Source: Bradyrhizobium sp. CCGUVB1N3 (lineage in GTDB: Bacteria; Pseudomonadota; Alphaproteobacteria; Rhizobiales; Xanthobacteraceae). From it: 64,000 bases of DNA. Under the pieces are notes generated by a model. That model did not search any database, was not told the origin of the DNA, and was given only the letters and a program-made list of their open reading frames with translations. This document shows, piece after piece, positions 35,829-45,562 of this stretch. Within the stretch, counting starts at the first letter, position 1; every line of letters begins with the position of its first letter. Position numbers and translations under genes: made by a program. The stretch spans positions 4,901,501 to 4,965,500 of the forward strand of contig NZ_JANADR010000001.1 of the NCBI RefSeq assembly GCF_024199925.1, given 5' to 3'.

Positions 35829-36743
35829 CTATCTCGTCCAGATGGCGCGCGCCGCCATCGCAAGGCCGCGGCGCACCGCCTCGTCGGCGTCGATCGGCTC
35901 GACCGCCACCGCGAGTGTTTCAAACGCCAGCCGATACAGCATTTCCAGCCGCCCCGATGCAACCAGCCTGATGCCGCTTTGCGGCCAGCCGTGTGCGAGC
36001 CCCGCCGCGAGCTCGATCCCGATCAGGGTGCCCGAGATGGTTTCGCGCGCCGCGGCCGGCGTGCCGCCGAACAGGAGCTGCCGCGACCGTACCTGGAACA
36101 GGAGGTTGGCTGCGGATGCCGGGGTCTTGAACCCAGCCGCAACCGCTGACCTGAACGCCTCGCGGTCTTCCAAGTCATCGGCCCCAGTGACAGCGTGCGA
36201 GAGGATCGTCTCGCGCGAGACGACGCTGAAGAGCTCGCCTGTCATGAAGGTGGCAAAACGCGCGACCGTTCCGCCGCTGACGCTGACCCATTTCGAATGC
36301 GTGCCGGGCATGCAGACCAGCGCCTCGCCGGCTGCATCGAGACCAAGCACACCGAGCAACTGGGTCTCCTCGCCTCGCATCACATCCGGCGCGCCGGCGT
36401 CACGCTGCGCAATTCCCGGCAGAATGCGGATGTCGCGCGACTGTCCGGCGACCGGTACCGCGCGCGCCAGGATCGCAGCGAGCGGCGCCGGGGTATCGAC
36501 ATAGCCGGCTTCGACCCAGCCCTGGCGGGCCCCGGCCATGCCGCAGATCAGCACCGGCAGCTCGCTTCCCGCTCCGACCGCATCCAGATGCGATTGCAGC
36601 ACGGTGGCAAAACCGGTCTTGGCCGCCGCCATCATGCCTTCGCTGCTGCGGCGCTCGGCCAGAACCCGGCCGTCACGGTCGATGAGCCAGAGCCGGAAGC
36701 TCGTGGTGCCCCAATCCACCGCGGCATAGGCAGCTTCCGTCAT
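35829..36743 (-). CDS. dgoK: 2-dehydro-3-deoxygalactonokinase
   Basis: A 304-residue sugar-acid kinase that phosphorylates 2-keto-3-deoxygalactonate in the De Ley-Doudoroff route. The N-terminus AAVDWGTTSFRLWLIDRDG is the ATP-binding start of the ASKHA fold as found in DgoK. LICGMAGARQGWVEAGYV and CMPGTHSKWVSVSGG are further family blocks. It is first in a two-gene operon with the aldolase. No galactonate dehydratase, transporter or GntR-type regulator is adjacent, so the rest of the pathway must be encoded elsewhere. Confidence 0.93.
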   Translation of the reverse strand: MTEAAYAAVDWGTTSFRLWLIDRDGRVLAERRSSEGMMAAAKTGFATVLQSHLDAVGAGSELPVLICGMAGARQGWVEAGYVDTPAPLAAILARAVPVAGQSRDIRILPGIAQRDAGAPDVMRGEETQLLGVLGLDAAGEALVCMPGTHSKWVSVSGGTVARFATFMTGELFSVVSRETILSHAVTGADDLEDREAFRSAVAAGFKTPASAANLLFQVRSRQLLFGGTPAAARETISGTLIGIELAAGLAHGWPQSGIRLVASGRLEMLYRLAFETLAVAVEPIDADEAVRRGLAMAARAIWTR

Positions 36744-36842
36744 GATACCCCACGTCCTCCGATTTGATCGTCTGGCCCTGACATGACGGCTCGTTGAGGC
36801 GGCGTCAATCGGGAACCGGCACGCTGGCGTTGCTTCGCCTGC

Positions 36843-39800
36843 TCACCAGGCATCGATGCAGGGGCGTTTCTTGGAGGTGCGCTCTGGGGGCTTCGGTACG
36901 GAGCGCAGGCCCGCCATGATCCAGCGCCGCGTCTCGGCGGGATCGATGACGTTGTCGATTTCGAACACCGAGGCGATCGAGACAGCCTTGCCGTTGGCAT
37001 AGAGCTCGGCGACCTTGTTGCGATAATAGGTCTCGCGCTCGACCGGGTCGGCGATCGCCTCCATCTCCTTGCGGAAGCCGAGCCTCACATACCCTTCGAG
37101 GCCCATGCCGCCGAACTCGCCGGTCGGCCAGGCCGCAGTGAAGAAGGAGGCGTGGAAGCCGCCGCCGATCATCGACTGTGCGCCGAGGCCATAACCTTTG
37201 CGCAGCACGATGCCGAACAGCGGCACGGTGAGGCTCGCACCCGTGACGAACATGCGGGATACGTGGCGCACGATCGCGGTCTTCTCCGCTTCCGGCCCGA
37301 CCATGAAGCCGGGCGTATCGCAGAGCGAGACGACGGGTAAATCGAAGGCGTCGCAGAGCTGGAGGAAGCGCGCTGCCTTGTCGCCGGCATCCGCATCGAT
37401 CGCGCCACCGAGATGGCGGGGATTGTTGGCGATCAGGCCGAACGGCTTGCCTTCGATGCGGATGAAGGCGGTGATCATGCCGACGCCGTAGTCGCGGCGG
37501 AGCTCGAGCACGGAGTCGGTGTCTGCGATCAGATCGATCACGGTGCGGATGTCGTAGACGCGCAGACGGTTCTCGGGGATCGCACGGCGCAAGAGACGCT
37601 GATCGGCCGCTTGCCATTCGCCCACCGCCCCCTGGAAGTAGGACAGGTATTTCTGCGCAACCCGCGTCGCCTCCTCCTCGTCCTCGACAAGGATGTCGAT
37701 GACGCCGTTCGGGGACTGGAACGAGACCGGACCGACCTCGGCGGGATGATAGACGCCAAGACCACCGCCTTCGATCATGGCCGGACCGCCCATGCCGATC
37801 GAGGCGTTCCTGGTGGCGATAATCACGTCGCAGCAACCGAGCATCGCCGCGTTGCCGGCAAAACAATAGCCGGAGACGACGCCGACCACCGGCACGAGGC
37901 CGGAGAGCTTGGCGAATTGCAGGAACGACGGGCCGTCGAGACCGGTCATGCCGAGACGGTCGGTGTCGCCCGGCCGGCCGCCGCCACCTTCGGCGTAAAA
38001 CACCAGCGGCATGCGCCATTGCTCGGCCAGCGTCAGCATGCGGTCGATCTTCTTGTGGTTCATGTGGCCTTGCGTGCCGGCGAGCACGGTGTAGTCATAG
38101 GCGACCACCATACAGCGCGCATCATCGGGGCCGAACTTGTCCGCATTGACCGTGGCGACGCCGGTGATGAGACCGTCCGCAGGGGTGTTCTTGATGAGGT
38201 CGTCGAGCTTGCGGCGGCGACGCTGCGCGGCGATGGCAAGGCTGCCATATTCCATGAAGGAGCCGTCATCGACGAGCTGCGCAACGTTCTCGCGCGCCGT
38301 GCGCTGATTGGTGTTGCGGCGGCGCTCGACGGACGCCGGGCGATTTTCGTCGCGCGTGTTGGCCTGGCGCGAAAACGTCTCGGCGAGATCGGGGCGGATG
38401 TGATCGAGATCGATCACGGCTTCCTTGGCCGCGCTGTCGGCTGCGACGTCGAGCGGCTCGAGATAGAGGATCGGCTCGCCATGCAGCAGCGTGACGCCGT
38501 CGCCGGCCACGAGCTTCGTCACCCGGCCGCCCTGCTCGGCCATCACCAGGTGCTCCATCTTCATGGACTCGATCACGGCGAGCTGCTGGCCGGGACGCAC
38601 GATCTCGCCCTCTTTGACCTGGATCGTGACCACGGTGCCCTGCAAGGGCGCCGCGACCATCACCGTTCCCTCCGGCACCTCCTGCACGGCATGCGATTGC
38701 GCCGCGTGATCGCCGGGCTTTTCGCTCGCGGCGAAGAACAGCGGCCGCGCCGCGCCGTCGGCGGCCTCCACGAGTTTGCCGACGTTGCGATCGATGAAGT
38801 CGGTCGCGATACGATTGGTCTTGAAGTCGGGATGGGCCAGCACCGCCTGGAGGAAGGGGATGTTGGTGACGACGCCATCGATGCGGAATTCACGCAAGGC
38901 GCGCGAGGCCTTCGCGACCACGTCGTGCCAGGCCTCGCCCGGCGTATGGACGATGACCTTGGCCAGCAGCGAGTCGAAGGCAGCGCTGGTCTTGTAGCCG
39001 GCATAGCCAAAGCTGTCGACGCGCACCCCGGGGCCCGACGGCGGCTCGAACACGGCAAGCACGCCGCCGGTCGGATGCGTGGTCCCAAGCTCGTCCAGCG
39101 TCTCCATGTTGACGCGGAGCTGCATGGCATGGCCGCGCGGCTTCGGGATCGAAGCCTGGTCGAGATCTAGAGAAGCCAGCGAGCTACCTGAGGCGACCGC
39201 GAGCTGGGCCCGGACGAGATCGACGCCGAGCACCTCTTCCGTCACGGTGTGCTCGACCTGAAGCCGCGGATTGGCCTCGATGAAGGCGAAGCTGTCTTCA
39301 GCGGCGCCATCGACCAGGAACTCGAAGGTGCCGAGATTGTCGTAAGCCGCGTGCGAGGCGAGCTGCTTCGCCGCGTCGATGATGCGGCCGCGCAAGCCGT
39401 CGCTGAGCGAGGGGCTGGGCGCCACCTCGATCAGCTTCTGGTGGCGGCGCTGGACGGTGCATTCGCGCTCCCAGAGATGGCTGATCGCGCCATGATGGTC
39501 GCCGATGATCTGCACCTCGATGTGGCGCGCCTTGCGGATCAGGCGCTCGGCATAGACGCCGTCAAAGCCGAAGGCTGCCTTCGCTTCAGACTGGCAGCGC
39601 GCATAGGCTTCCGCCAAATCCGCAGCCTTCTCCACGACGCGCATGCCGCGGCCGCCGCCACCGGCCATCGCCTTGATCACGACCGCGGCAGACTTGCCGA
39701 GGGACTCGAAGAACGCCTGGATCTCGCCAAGCGAGGACGGCCCGCTGGTGCCGGCGATGATCGGCACGCCGCAGCGCCTGGCCAACTGACGCGCCGCGAC

Positions 39801-40148
39801 CTTGTCGCCGAACAGCTCGAGCGCAGTGACCTTCGGCCCGACGAAGGCGATGCCGTCAGTCGCGCAGGCCTTGGCGAAGTCCGCGTTCTCGCTGAGGAAG
39901 CCATAGCCGGGATGCACAGCGTCGCAGCCCGCCGCCTTCGCCGTCTTCACCACGCCTTCGATGTCGAGATAGGCCCGCGCGCCGCGGCCGGGAATTTCGA
40001 TCGCCTCGTCGGCGACCCGGACATGCAGCGACAGCGCATCATCGGCCGGAAAGATCGCCACCGTCGCAATGCCGGCATCCGCAGCGGCCCGCGCGATGCG
40101 GATGGCGATCTCGCCGCGATTGGCGATCAGAAGCTTTCGGAACGACAT
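36843..40148 (-). CDS. Single-chain biotin-dependent acyl-CoA carboxylase (BC-BCCP-CT)
   Basis: A 1101-residue chain holding all parts of an acyl-CoA carboxylase. Biotin carboxylase comes first (about 1-450; KLLIANRGEIAIRIARAA, KAMAGGGGRGMRVV, VEHTVTEEV), then a linker, a biotinyl domain with the carboxylated-biotin Lys in VIESMKMEHLV (about 535), and a carboxyltransferase (about 600-1090; VVAYDYTVLAGTQGHMNHKK, PVVSLCDTPGFMVG). This resembles the long-chain acyl-CoA carboxylases of mycobacteria and relatives and not the usual four-subunit enzyme. The substrate may be acetyl-, propionyl- or longer acyl-CoA. ATG 40148 (MSFRKLL) is the likely start. The gene stands alone. Confidence 0.92.
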   Translation of the reverse strand: MSFRKLLIANRGEIAIRIARAAADAGIATVAIFPADDALSLHVRVADEAIEIPGRGARAYLDIEGVVKTAKAAGCDAVHPGYGFLSENADFAKACATDGIAFVGPKVTALELFGDKVAARQLARRCGVPIIAGTSGPSSLGEIQAFFESLGKSAAVVIKAMAGGGGRGMRVVEKAADLAEAYARCQSEAKAAFGFDGVYAERLIRKARHIEVQIIGDHHGAISHLWERECTVQRRHQKLIEVAPSPSLSDGLRGRIIDAAKQLASHAAYDNLGTFEFLVDGAAEDSFAFIEANPRLQVEHTVTEEVLGVDLVRAQLAVASGSSLASLDLDQASIPKPRGHAMQLRVNMETLDELGTTHPTGGVLAVFEPPSGPGVRVDSFGYAGYKTSAAFDSLLAKVIVHTPGEAWHDVVAKASRALREFRIDGVVTNIPFLQAVLAHPDFKTNRIATDFIDRNVGKLVEAADGAARPLFFAASEKPGDHAAQSHAVQEVPEGTVMVAAPLQGTVVTIQVKEGEIVRPGQQLAVIESMKMEHLVMAEQGGRVTKLVAGDGVTLLHGEPILYLEPLDVAADSAAKEAVIDLDHIRPDLAETFSRQANTRDENRPASVERRRNTNQRTARENVAQLVDDGSFMEYGSLAIAAQRRRRKLDDLIKNTPADGLITGVATVNADKFGPDDARCMVVAYDYTVLAGTQGHMNHKKIDRMLTLAEQWRMPLVFYAEGGGGRPGDTDRLGMTGLDGPSFLQFAKLSGLVPVVGVVSGYCFAGNAAMLGCCDVIIATRNASIGMGGPAMIEGGGLGVYHPAEVGPVSFQSPNGVIDILVEDEEEATRVAQKYLSYFQGAVGEWQAADQRLLRRAIPENRLRVYDIRTVIDLIADTDSVLELRRDYGVGMITAFIRIEGKPFGLIANNPRHLGGAIDADAGDKAARFLQLCDAFDLPVVSLCDTPGFMVGPEAEKTAIVRHVSRMFVTGASLTVPLFGIVLRKGYGLGAQSMIGGGFHASFFTAAWPTGEFGGMGLEGYVRLGFRKEMEAIADPVERETYYRNKVAELYANGKAVSIASVFEIDNVIDPAETRRWIMAGLRSVPKPPERTSKKRPCIDAW

Positions 40149-40264
40149 TGAGCGGGCCTCCATGCACCGCCTGTTTGCAGCGGGCATGGAAGGACGTCAA
40201 CGACAAGCGGGGGTGGAGTCAAGGGTGACGCGTGTTATGGCGCGCGCCGGTGCCACGAGGCGGA

Positions 40265-40430
40265 ATTCTTCACCTCGCCCCGCTTGAGGGGAGAGGTCGG
40301 ATCGCATCGTCAGATGCGATCCGGGTGAGGGGGAGTCTCCGCGAGCTCATTCCTCACCGTCATGGCGGATAGAGCCCCTCACCCCACCCTCTCCCCGTAA
40401 GAACGGGGAGAGGGTGGGGATAGACCGGAG
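40265..40430. repeat. Palindromic repeat cluster between carboxylase and chemoreceptor genes
   Basis: It contains a perfect 17-bp stem with an AAGA loop at 40382-40419 (CCCCACCCTCTCCCCGT and its complement) and a GGATCGCATCGTCAGATGCGATCC hairpin at 40299-40322. Related strings occur at 28646-28840. It lacks a T run, so it is read as a mobile palindrome rather than as a terminator. Confidence 0.75.
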
Positions 40431-40438
40431 ATAAAGGT

Positions 40439-42118
40439 TCACGCCGCCCTTACGCCGGCGACGAAGGTCGTCACCTCGTGCTGCAGCGCCTGCAGCTTCT
40501 GCGTCAGCCGGCCGCTCGATTGCAGCACCTGACCTGCGGCATGGCCGGTCTCGGAGGTTGCCTCCGTGACGCCGGAGATGTTTTGCGAGACCTGGTTGGT
40601 GCCCGACGCGGCGTCCTGCACGCTGCGGGCGATGGCTTGCGTCGCGGCGCCCTGCTCTTCCACGGCCGCTGCGATCGAGGAGGAAATCTCGTTCACCTCC
40701 ATGATGGTGGTGCGGATGCTCTGGATGTTGCCGACCACCTGATCGGTCTCGGCCTGGATCGCCGAAATCTGCGCACCGATCTCGTCGGTTGCCTTCGCGG
40801 TCTGGCTCGCCAGCGACTTCACCTCGCTTGCGACCACGGCAAAGCCCTTGCCGGCTTCGCCGGCGCGCGCCGCTTCGATGGTGGCGTTAAGCGCGAGCAG
40901 GTTGGTCTGTGAGGCGATCTGGTTGATGAGGTCGATGACCTCACCGATCTTGTGGGCCGCCTGAGCCAGCCCCTGCACGGTGTCGTTGGTGCGCTGGCCG
41001 TCGGCCGCCGCCTTGTCGGCGACTTGCGCGGCCTGCGCGACACGCTGGCTGATCTCCGTGATCGACGACGAAAGCTCGCCGGCGGCGGAAGCCACGGTCT
41101 GCACGTTGCTCGAAGCCTGCTGGCAGGCATCGGCGACGATGCTCGCGCGCGCGCTCGCCTTGTCGGCGGTTTCCGACATGCCTTGCGCCGCCTGCTGCAT
41201 CTGTTGCGCCTCGTTGAAGACGTCGCGGACCACGGCCTGGACACTGGCCTCGAACTTGCCGGCGAGATCGACCATCACCTTGCGCTTCTCGGCGTCCGAC
41301 TTCTGCTTCAGCTCCTGCTGCTCGGCATGCATCTGGTGCACGGCCGCGGCATTGTCCTTGAACACGGCGAGCGCCTTGGCCAGCCCGCCCACTTCGCCAC
41401 GGCGGCCGGTATAAGGCACCTCGAACGCGCTGTCGCCGGCGGCAAGCCGCTCCGTGAGCGCAGTGATGTTCGCGAGCGGCTTGGTGACGCTGCGGCCGAT
41501 CAGGAAGGAGGCGACGAGAACCAGCGCGAAGACGGCAAGACACACCCATGCGAACGTCATCGCGGTCTGGCGGAACACGGCGTCGACGTCGTCGAGATAA
41601 ATTCCGGTGCCGATGATCCAGTCCCACGGCGCAAAGCCCTTCACATAGGAAATCTTCGCCACCGGTTGCTCGAAGCCGGGCTTGGGCCAGAGATAGCTGT
41701 AGAAGCCCGCGCCCTGCCCCTTCACGACGTTGACGAAGCCCATGAACAGCGCGTTGCCAGCAGGATCCTTCATGCCGGAGAGATCCTTGCCGTCGAGCTC
41801 GGGCTTGATCGGATGCATGACCATTTTCGGAGCCATGTCGTTGATCCAGAAATACTCGACCTTGTCGTAGCGCAGGCTCTTGATCTCGGCCTGGGCGGCG
41901 GCCTGCGCCTGCTCGCGCGTCAGCTTCCCTTCGCTCTCCAGCTTCTGGTAGTGCGACAGAATGCCATAGCCGACGTCGACCATCTGCTGGGTCTTGGCCT
42001 GGCGGTCGGCGACCATCTGCGCACGCATGGTGTAAAGCGCGATCGGCGCCAGCACGATCATTCCGAGGAGGCTGATGGCGACGATCAGAACAAGCTTGAA
42101 GCTGATGCGGGAAAACAT
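40439..42118 (-). CDS. Methyl-accepting chemotaxis protein with single Cache domain
   Basis: A 559-residue chemoreceptor. Helix 1 is at about 9-30. A periplasmic single Cache (sCache_2-type) domain at about 35-185 has YFWINDMAPKMVMHP and GFAPWDWIIGTGIYLDDV, motifs of small organic-acid sensors. Helix 2 is at about 190-210, then HAMP and a cytoplasmic signalling domain with the hairpin tip VVASEVKSLASQTAKATDEI. The C-terminus lacks a CheR-docking pentapeptide. The stop is at 40439 and the start ATG at 42118. Chemotaxis genes are not adjacent, so it is an orphan receptor feeding a distant Che pathway. Confidence 0.94.
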   Translation of the reverse strand: MFSRISFKLVLIVAISLLGMIVLAPIALYTMRAQMVADRQAKTQQMVDVGYGILSHYQKLESEGKLTREQAQAAAQAEIKSLRYDKVEYFWINDMAPKMVMHPIKPELDGKDLSGMKDPAGNALFMGFVNVVKGQGAGFYSYLWPKPGFEQPVAKISYVKGFAPWDWIIGTGIYLDDVDAVFRQTAMTFAWVCLAVFALVLVASFLIGRSVTKPLANITALTERLAAGDSAFEVPYTGRRGEVGGLAKALAVFKDNAAAVHQMHAEQQELKQKSDAEKRKVMVDLAGKFEASVQAVVRDVFNEAQQMQQAAQGMSETADKASARASIVADACQQASSNVQTVASAAGELSSSITEISQRVAQAAQVADKAAADGQRTNDTVQGLAQAAHKIGEVIDLINQIASQTNLLALNATIEAARAGEAGKGFAVVASEVKSLASQTAKATDEIGAQISAIQAETDQVVGNIQSIRTTIMEVNEISSSIAAAVEEQGAATQAIARSVQDAASGTNQVSQNISGVTEATSETGHAAGQVLQSSGRLTQKLQALQHEVTTFVAGVRAA

Positions 42119-42254
42119 CTTGGTGCTCGCATGAATTGGCAGAATGCTGAAACGCCAATTTATCCCGAACCGCTTAGCAAATATTTAAGCATTCGGGCTC
42201 CATCGCGCGTCACCAAAGCGCGGATCGCGCTTTAGGCTATTGTTTGAGCATGAT

Positions 42255-43277
42255 CTATGTCGCCGGCACCCCGTGCAGGAGACGATTGCGATATTCCCCC
42301 GGCGAGGCCTTGAACCAGCGCCGGCAGGCCCGGAAAAAGCTGCTCTGGTCGGCGAAGCCGAGGAGATAAGCTGCCTGCCCGAGCGACAAATGCAGCCGAC
42401 CGAGATATTGGTCCGCCAGTTCCCGCCGCGTATCGTCCAGAAGCTGCACGAACGAGGTCGCTTCCTCTTCCAGCCGCCGCTGCAAGGTGCGCTCGCTCAT
42501 GCAGAGCTCGACCGCGACATCGTCTCGCCGCGGCTCACCGTCGGGAAGCCGCCGCACGATCGCCTCCCGCACGCGAAAGCTCGTCTGTGCGTGATCGAAG
42601 TGGCGCAGATATTCGCCGGCATAACGCTCGTGCAGCTCGGCGAGTTGCGGATTGAAAGTCGGCAGCGCCAGGTCCATGTCGCGGCGCGCCAGCGCGACGC
42701 TGTTGCGCTCGGCGTTGAACGTGACCGGGCAGCGGAACGCGGCGTGATAGGGCGAGATATCCGCGGGCGCGGGATAGGTCAGCGCGATGGCACGCGGATT
42801 GACCTCGCTGCGCGCGATCCAGCGGCAGAAGCCGATCACGGTGACGAAGATGAACTCGATGCGCTGACGCGGGACCGGCCGGCTGCCGCCGAACAGCACG
42901 AAATCGATGCGACAGCAATCGCTCTCCTCCGTCATGCTCATGGTCAGCGCGTCGCTGAGGATGAGCAGATAACGGTTCAGCCGCTCGAAGGCACCGCGCA
43001 GATCGGCGCATGACATCATGGTGTAGCCGACCACGTCGAATGCCGCCGGACGCGCGACCTGGTGCTGCGCAAGCGATAACGCCGGATTTTTCGACCGTTC
43101 GACCGCGAGTTCCCAGAGGTGGCTGATCTTCTCGGTGGCGAGCCTTGCGCTCGGACCTTCCAGCTCCTGCGGATCGATGCCGGCGGCCGCAAACAGGCTC
43201 GCGACATCCAGCCCCTCGGCGGCGAGCAATTCAGCGATGCTCCGCACCCAGACCGCGGCGGTCGTCCGCTTCGACAT
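42255..43277 (-). CDS. AraC-family regulator with arabinose-binding-like N-terminal domain
   Basis: A 340-residue regulator. The N-terminal 200 residues match the PF12625-type sensing domain found in OruR-like and AraC-like regulators. The C-terminal 100 residues hold two helix-turn-helix units (VAVELCMSERTLQRRLEEEA and LGQAAYLLGFADQSSFFRAC, then RWFKASPGEYRNR). ATG 43277 follows a strong GGAGGAGC site and is preferred over longer starts up to 43451. It is divergent from glgX across 255 bases. Regulation of glgX is possible but not shown. Confidence 0.92.
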   Translation of the reverse strand: MSKRTTAAVWVRSIAELLAAEGLDVASLFAAAGIDPQELEGPSARLATEKISHLWELAVERSKNPALSLAQHQVARPAAFDVVGYTMMSCADLRGAFERLNRYLLILSDALTMSMTEESDCCRIDFVLFGGSRPVPRQRIEFIFVTVIGFCRWIARSEVNPRAIALTYPAPADISPYHAAFRCPVTFNAERNSVALARRDMDLALPTFNPQLAELHERYAGEYLRHFDHAQTSFRVREAIVRRLPDGEPRRDDVAVELCMSERTLQRRLEEEATSFVQLLDDTRRELADQYLGRLHLSLGQAAYLLGFADQSSFFRACRRWFKASPGEYRNRLLHGVPAT

Positions 43278-43532
43278 CCCCAACGCTCCTCCAGCGCTTG
43301 TTGGTTGATTGGCGCCGCAACTGCCGACGCGCCCCGGCCGCCTGTCTCGGAATATGACACGAAACGGCTGGCCGTGCCACTGAAGCAACGCTTCGCGCGG
43401 TCGAACCTGAAGCGAGCACGCGCCGTTACCCTGCAGTCTCGACATTGTCATTCCCGTGGGCTCTTATCTCCGCACGACGCCATCTTGATGTGAACATGGA
43501 GCCTGCCGCAGGCGGGCGTATTGGAGATCGCC

Positions 43533-45548
43533 ATGGCGGATCTGGAAGGCACCGAGGGCATGCCATGGCCGCTCGGCTGTTCCCGCAATGAGGCGGACCA
43601 GAGCTGCAACTTCGCGCTCTATTCCAAGCACGCGACCGCGGTCACGCTCCTGCTCTATCGTTATGGCGAGTTCGCGACGCCGCTTCGCGTCCTCCCCTTC
43701 TCGTTTCCGGCCAACAAGACCGGCCGTGTCTGGCACATGCGGGTGTCATCAGACGCGGTCGCAGACGCAAGATATTACGCGTATCAGGTCGATGGTCCTT
43801 TCGATCCCGGCAACGGGCAGCGCTTCGATCGCGACAAGATCCTGCTCGATCCCTATGCGATGGGCGTGCTCTTCCCTCCCGCATTCAGCCGCGATGCCGC
43901 GATGGCCGCCGGATCGAACGCGGGCAAGGCGCCGCTCGGCCTGCTCGCCGATGGCGCGACAGCCCCGCCTCCGGACCGGCCGTCGGCACCACGCCATGAC
44001 CACGAGCTGATCATCTATGAAATGCATGTGCGCGGCTTCACGCGGCGAGCCAATTCGAATGTCGCTGTGGAGCAGTGCGGCACCTTTGCCGGTATCGTCG
44101 CAAAAATCCCGTATTTGAAGGAGCTCGGCATCACCGCTGTCGAGCTGATGCCCGTGCACCAGTTCGAGCCGGGGACGACCAATTACTGGGGCTACATGAC
44201 GCTCAACTTCTTCTCACCGCACGCGCCCTACAACGTGGCCGGCACGCCGGAGGGTGCGCTTCGTGAATTCCGCTTCATGGTCGACGAGCTGCACAAGGCC
44301 GGCATCGAGGTGCTGCTCGACGTCGTCTACAATCACACCGCGGAGATGGGCAATGGCGGCCCGACCTATTCCTTCCGCGGCATCGACAACTCGACCTACT
44401 ACGCGCTGTCGCCGACCGACTTCTCGAGCTACGTCAATTTCAGCGGATGCGGTAACGATTTGCGGACCGTGCACCCGGCACCGCGGCTGATGGTCGTCGA
44501 CAGCCTGAGATATTGGGCGAACTCGATCGGCGTCGATGGCTTCCGCTTCGACCTCGCCTCGATCTTCGCCCGCAACGAGGACGGCTCGCTCAATTCCGAC
44601 GATCCGCCGATCGTCGTGGAAATCTCCGGCGACCATGATCTCGCCGATATCAGGCTGATCGCAGAACCGTGGGACGCCGGCGGCGGCTACCAGATGGGCC
44701 GTGCCTTTCCAGGCCGCTCCTGGAGCCAATGGAACGATCATTTCCGCAGCACCGTCCGCGGCTTCGTCAAGGGCGATGGCGGCCTCGTCGCCGATCTGAT
44801 GACGCGCCTCTACGGCAGCACCGACCTGTTTCCGGACACGCTGACTGACGCCAACCGGCGTACGCAGAGCATCAACTTCGTCGATTGCCATGACGGGCTC
44901 AATCTCTGCGATCTCGTCAGCTACACCAATAAAGACCAGCGCAGCTGGGGCTGCGGCTACGAGGGCACGAACAACGTGCCTCCCGAGGTGGCCGCGCTGA
45001 GGAAGCGGCAGGTCAAGAACTTCTGCTGCCTGCTGATGCTGTCGAACGGCGTGCCGATGTTCGTTGCGGGCGACGAGTTCATGCACAGCCAAAACGGCAA
45101 TCCAAACGTCTACGACCAGGACAACGAGACCACCTGGCTCGACTGGGACCTCGCTGAAACCAACGCCGACGTGCTGCGCTTCTTCCGCATGATGATCGGC
45201 TTCCGCAAGGCCCATCCGGTGATCGCAAGGAGCACCGGCTGGGGCGCCGACTGCACGTGGCACGGCACCGACGGCGATCCCGATCTCGGCAGCGGATCGC
45301 GCTCGGTCGCGCTGCATCTGCGCGGCGCATCGACGGGCGGCGCCGACATTTTTGCGATGTTCAATGCGTATTGGGAGATGCTGAGCTTCAATCTCCCGGC
45401 GTCGTCGATCTGGAGGCGCGTGGTGGATACGGCGCTGGACAGTCCGCTCGATATCGTCGCGGAGACGAATGCGCAGCCATACATCTCCAACTCGTACAGC
45501 GTCGGCCCGCGATCGGTCGCGGTCCTCGTTTCGAGCAAAGCGGCTTAG
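43533..45548 (+). CDS. glgX: Glycogen debranching enzyme GlgX (GH13 isoamylase)
   Basis: A 671-residue alpha-1,6-glucosidase of family GH13. An N-terminal CBM48-like domain (about 1-150) precedes the catalytic barrel. The nucleophile is in GFRFDLAS, the acid Glu in LIAEPWDAGG, and the transition-state His-Asp in VDCHDGLNLCDLVSY. These match GlgX/TreX enzymes. The start ATG 43533 lies six bases after GGAG; an in-frame TTG at 43521 is possible. Usually glgX sits with glgC, glgA or glgB, but here it is isolated from other glycogen genes. Confidence 0.95.
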   Translation: MADLEGTEGMPWPLGCSRNEADQSCNFALYSKHATAVTLLLYRYGEFATPLRVLPFSFPANKTGRVWHMRVSSDAVADARYYAYQVDGPFDPGNGQRFDRDKILLDPYAMGVLFPPAFSRDAAMAAGSNAGKAPLGLLADGATAPPPDRPSAPRHDHELIIYEMHVRGFTRRANSNVAVEQCGTFAGIVAKIPYLKELGITAVELMPVHQFEPGTTNYWGYMTLNFFSPHAPYNVAGTPEGALREFRFMVDELHKAGIEVLLDVVYNHTAEMGNGGPTYSFRGIDNSTYYALSPTDFSSYVNFSGCGNDLRTVHPAPRLMVVDSLRYWANSIGVDGFRFDLASIFARNEDGSLNSDDPPIVVEISGDHDLADIRLIAEPWDAGGGYQMGRAFPGRSWSQWNDHFRSTVRGFVKGDGGLVADLMTRLYGSTDLFPDTLTDANRRTQSINFVDCHDGLNLCDLVSYTNKDQRSWGCGYEGTNNVPPEVAALRKRQVKNFCCLLMLSNGVPMFVAGDEFMHSQNGNPNVYDQDNETTWLDWDLAETNADVLRFFRMMIGFRKAHPVIARSTGWGADCTWHGTDGDPDLGSGSRSVALHLRGASTGGADIFAMFNAYWEMLSFNLPASSIWRRVVDTALDSPLDIVAETNAQPYISNSYSVGPRSVAVLVSSKAA

Positions 45549-45562
45549 CCGGAAGGCCGTCG

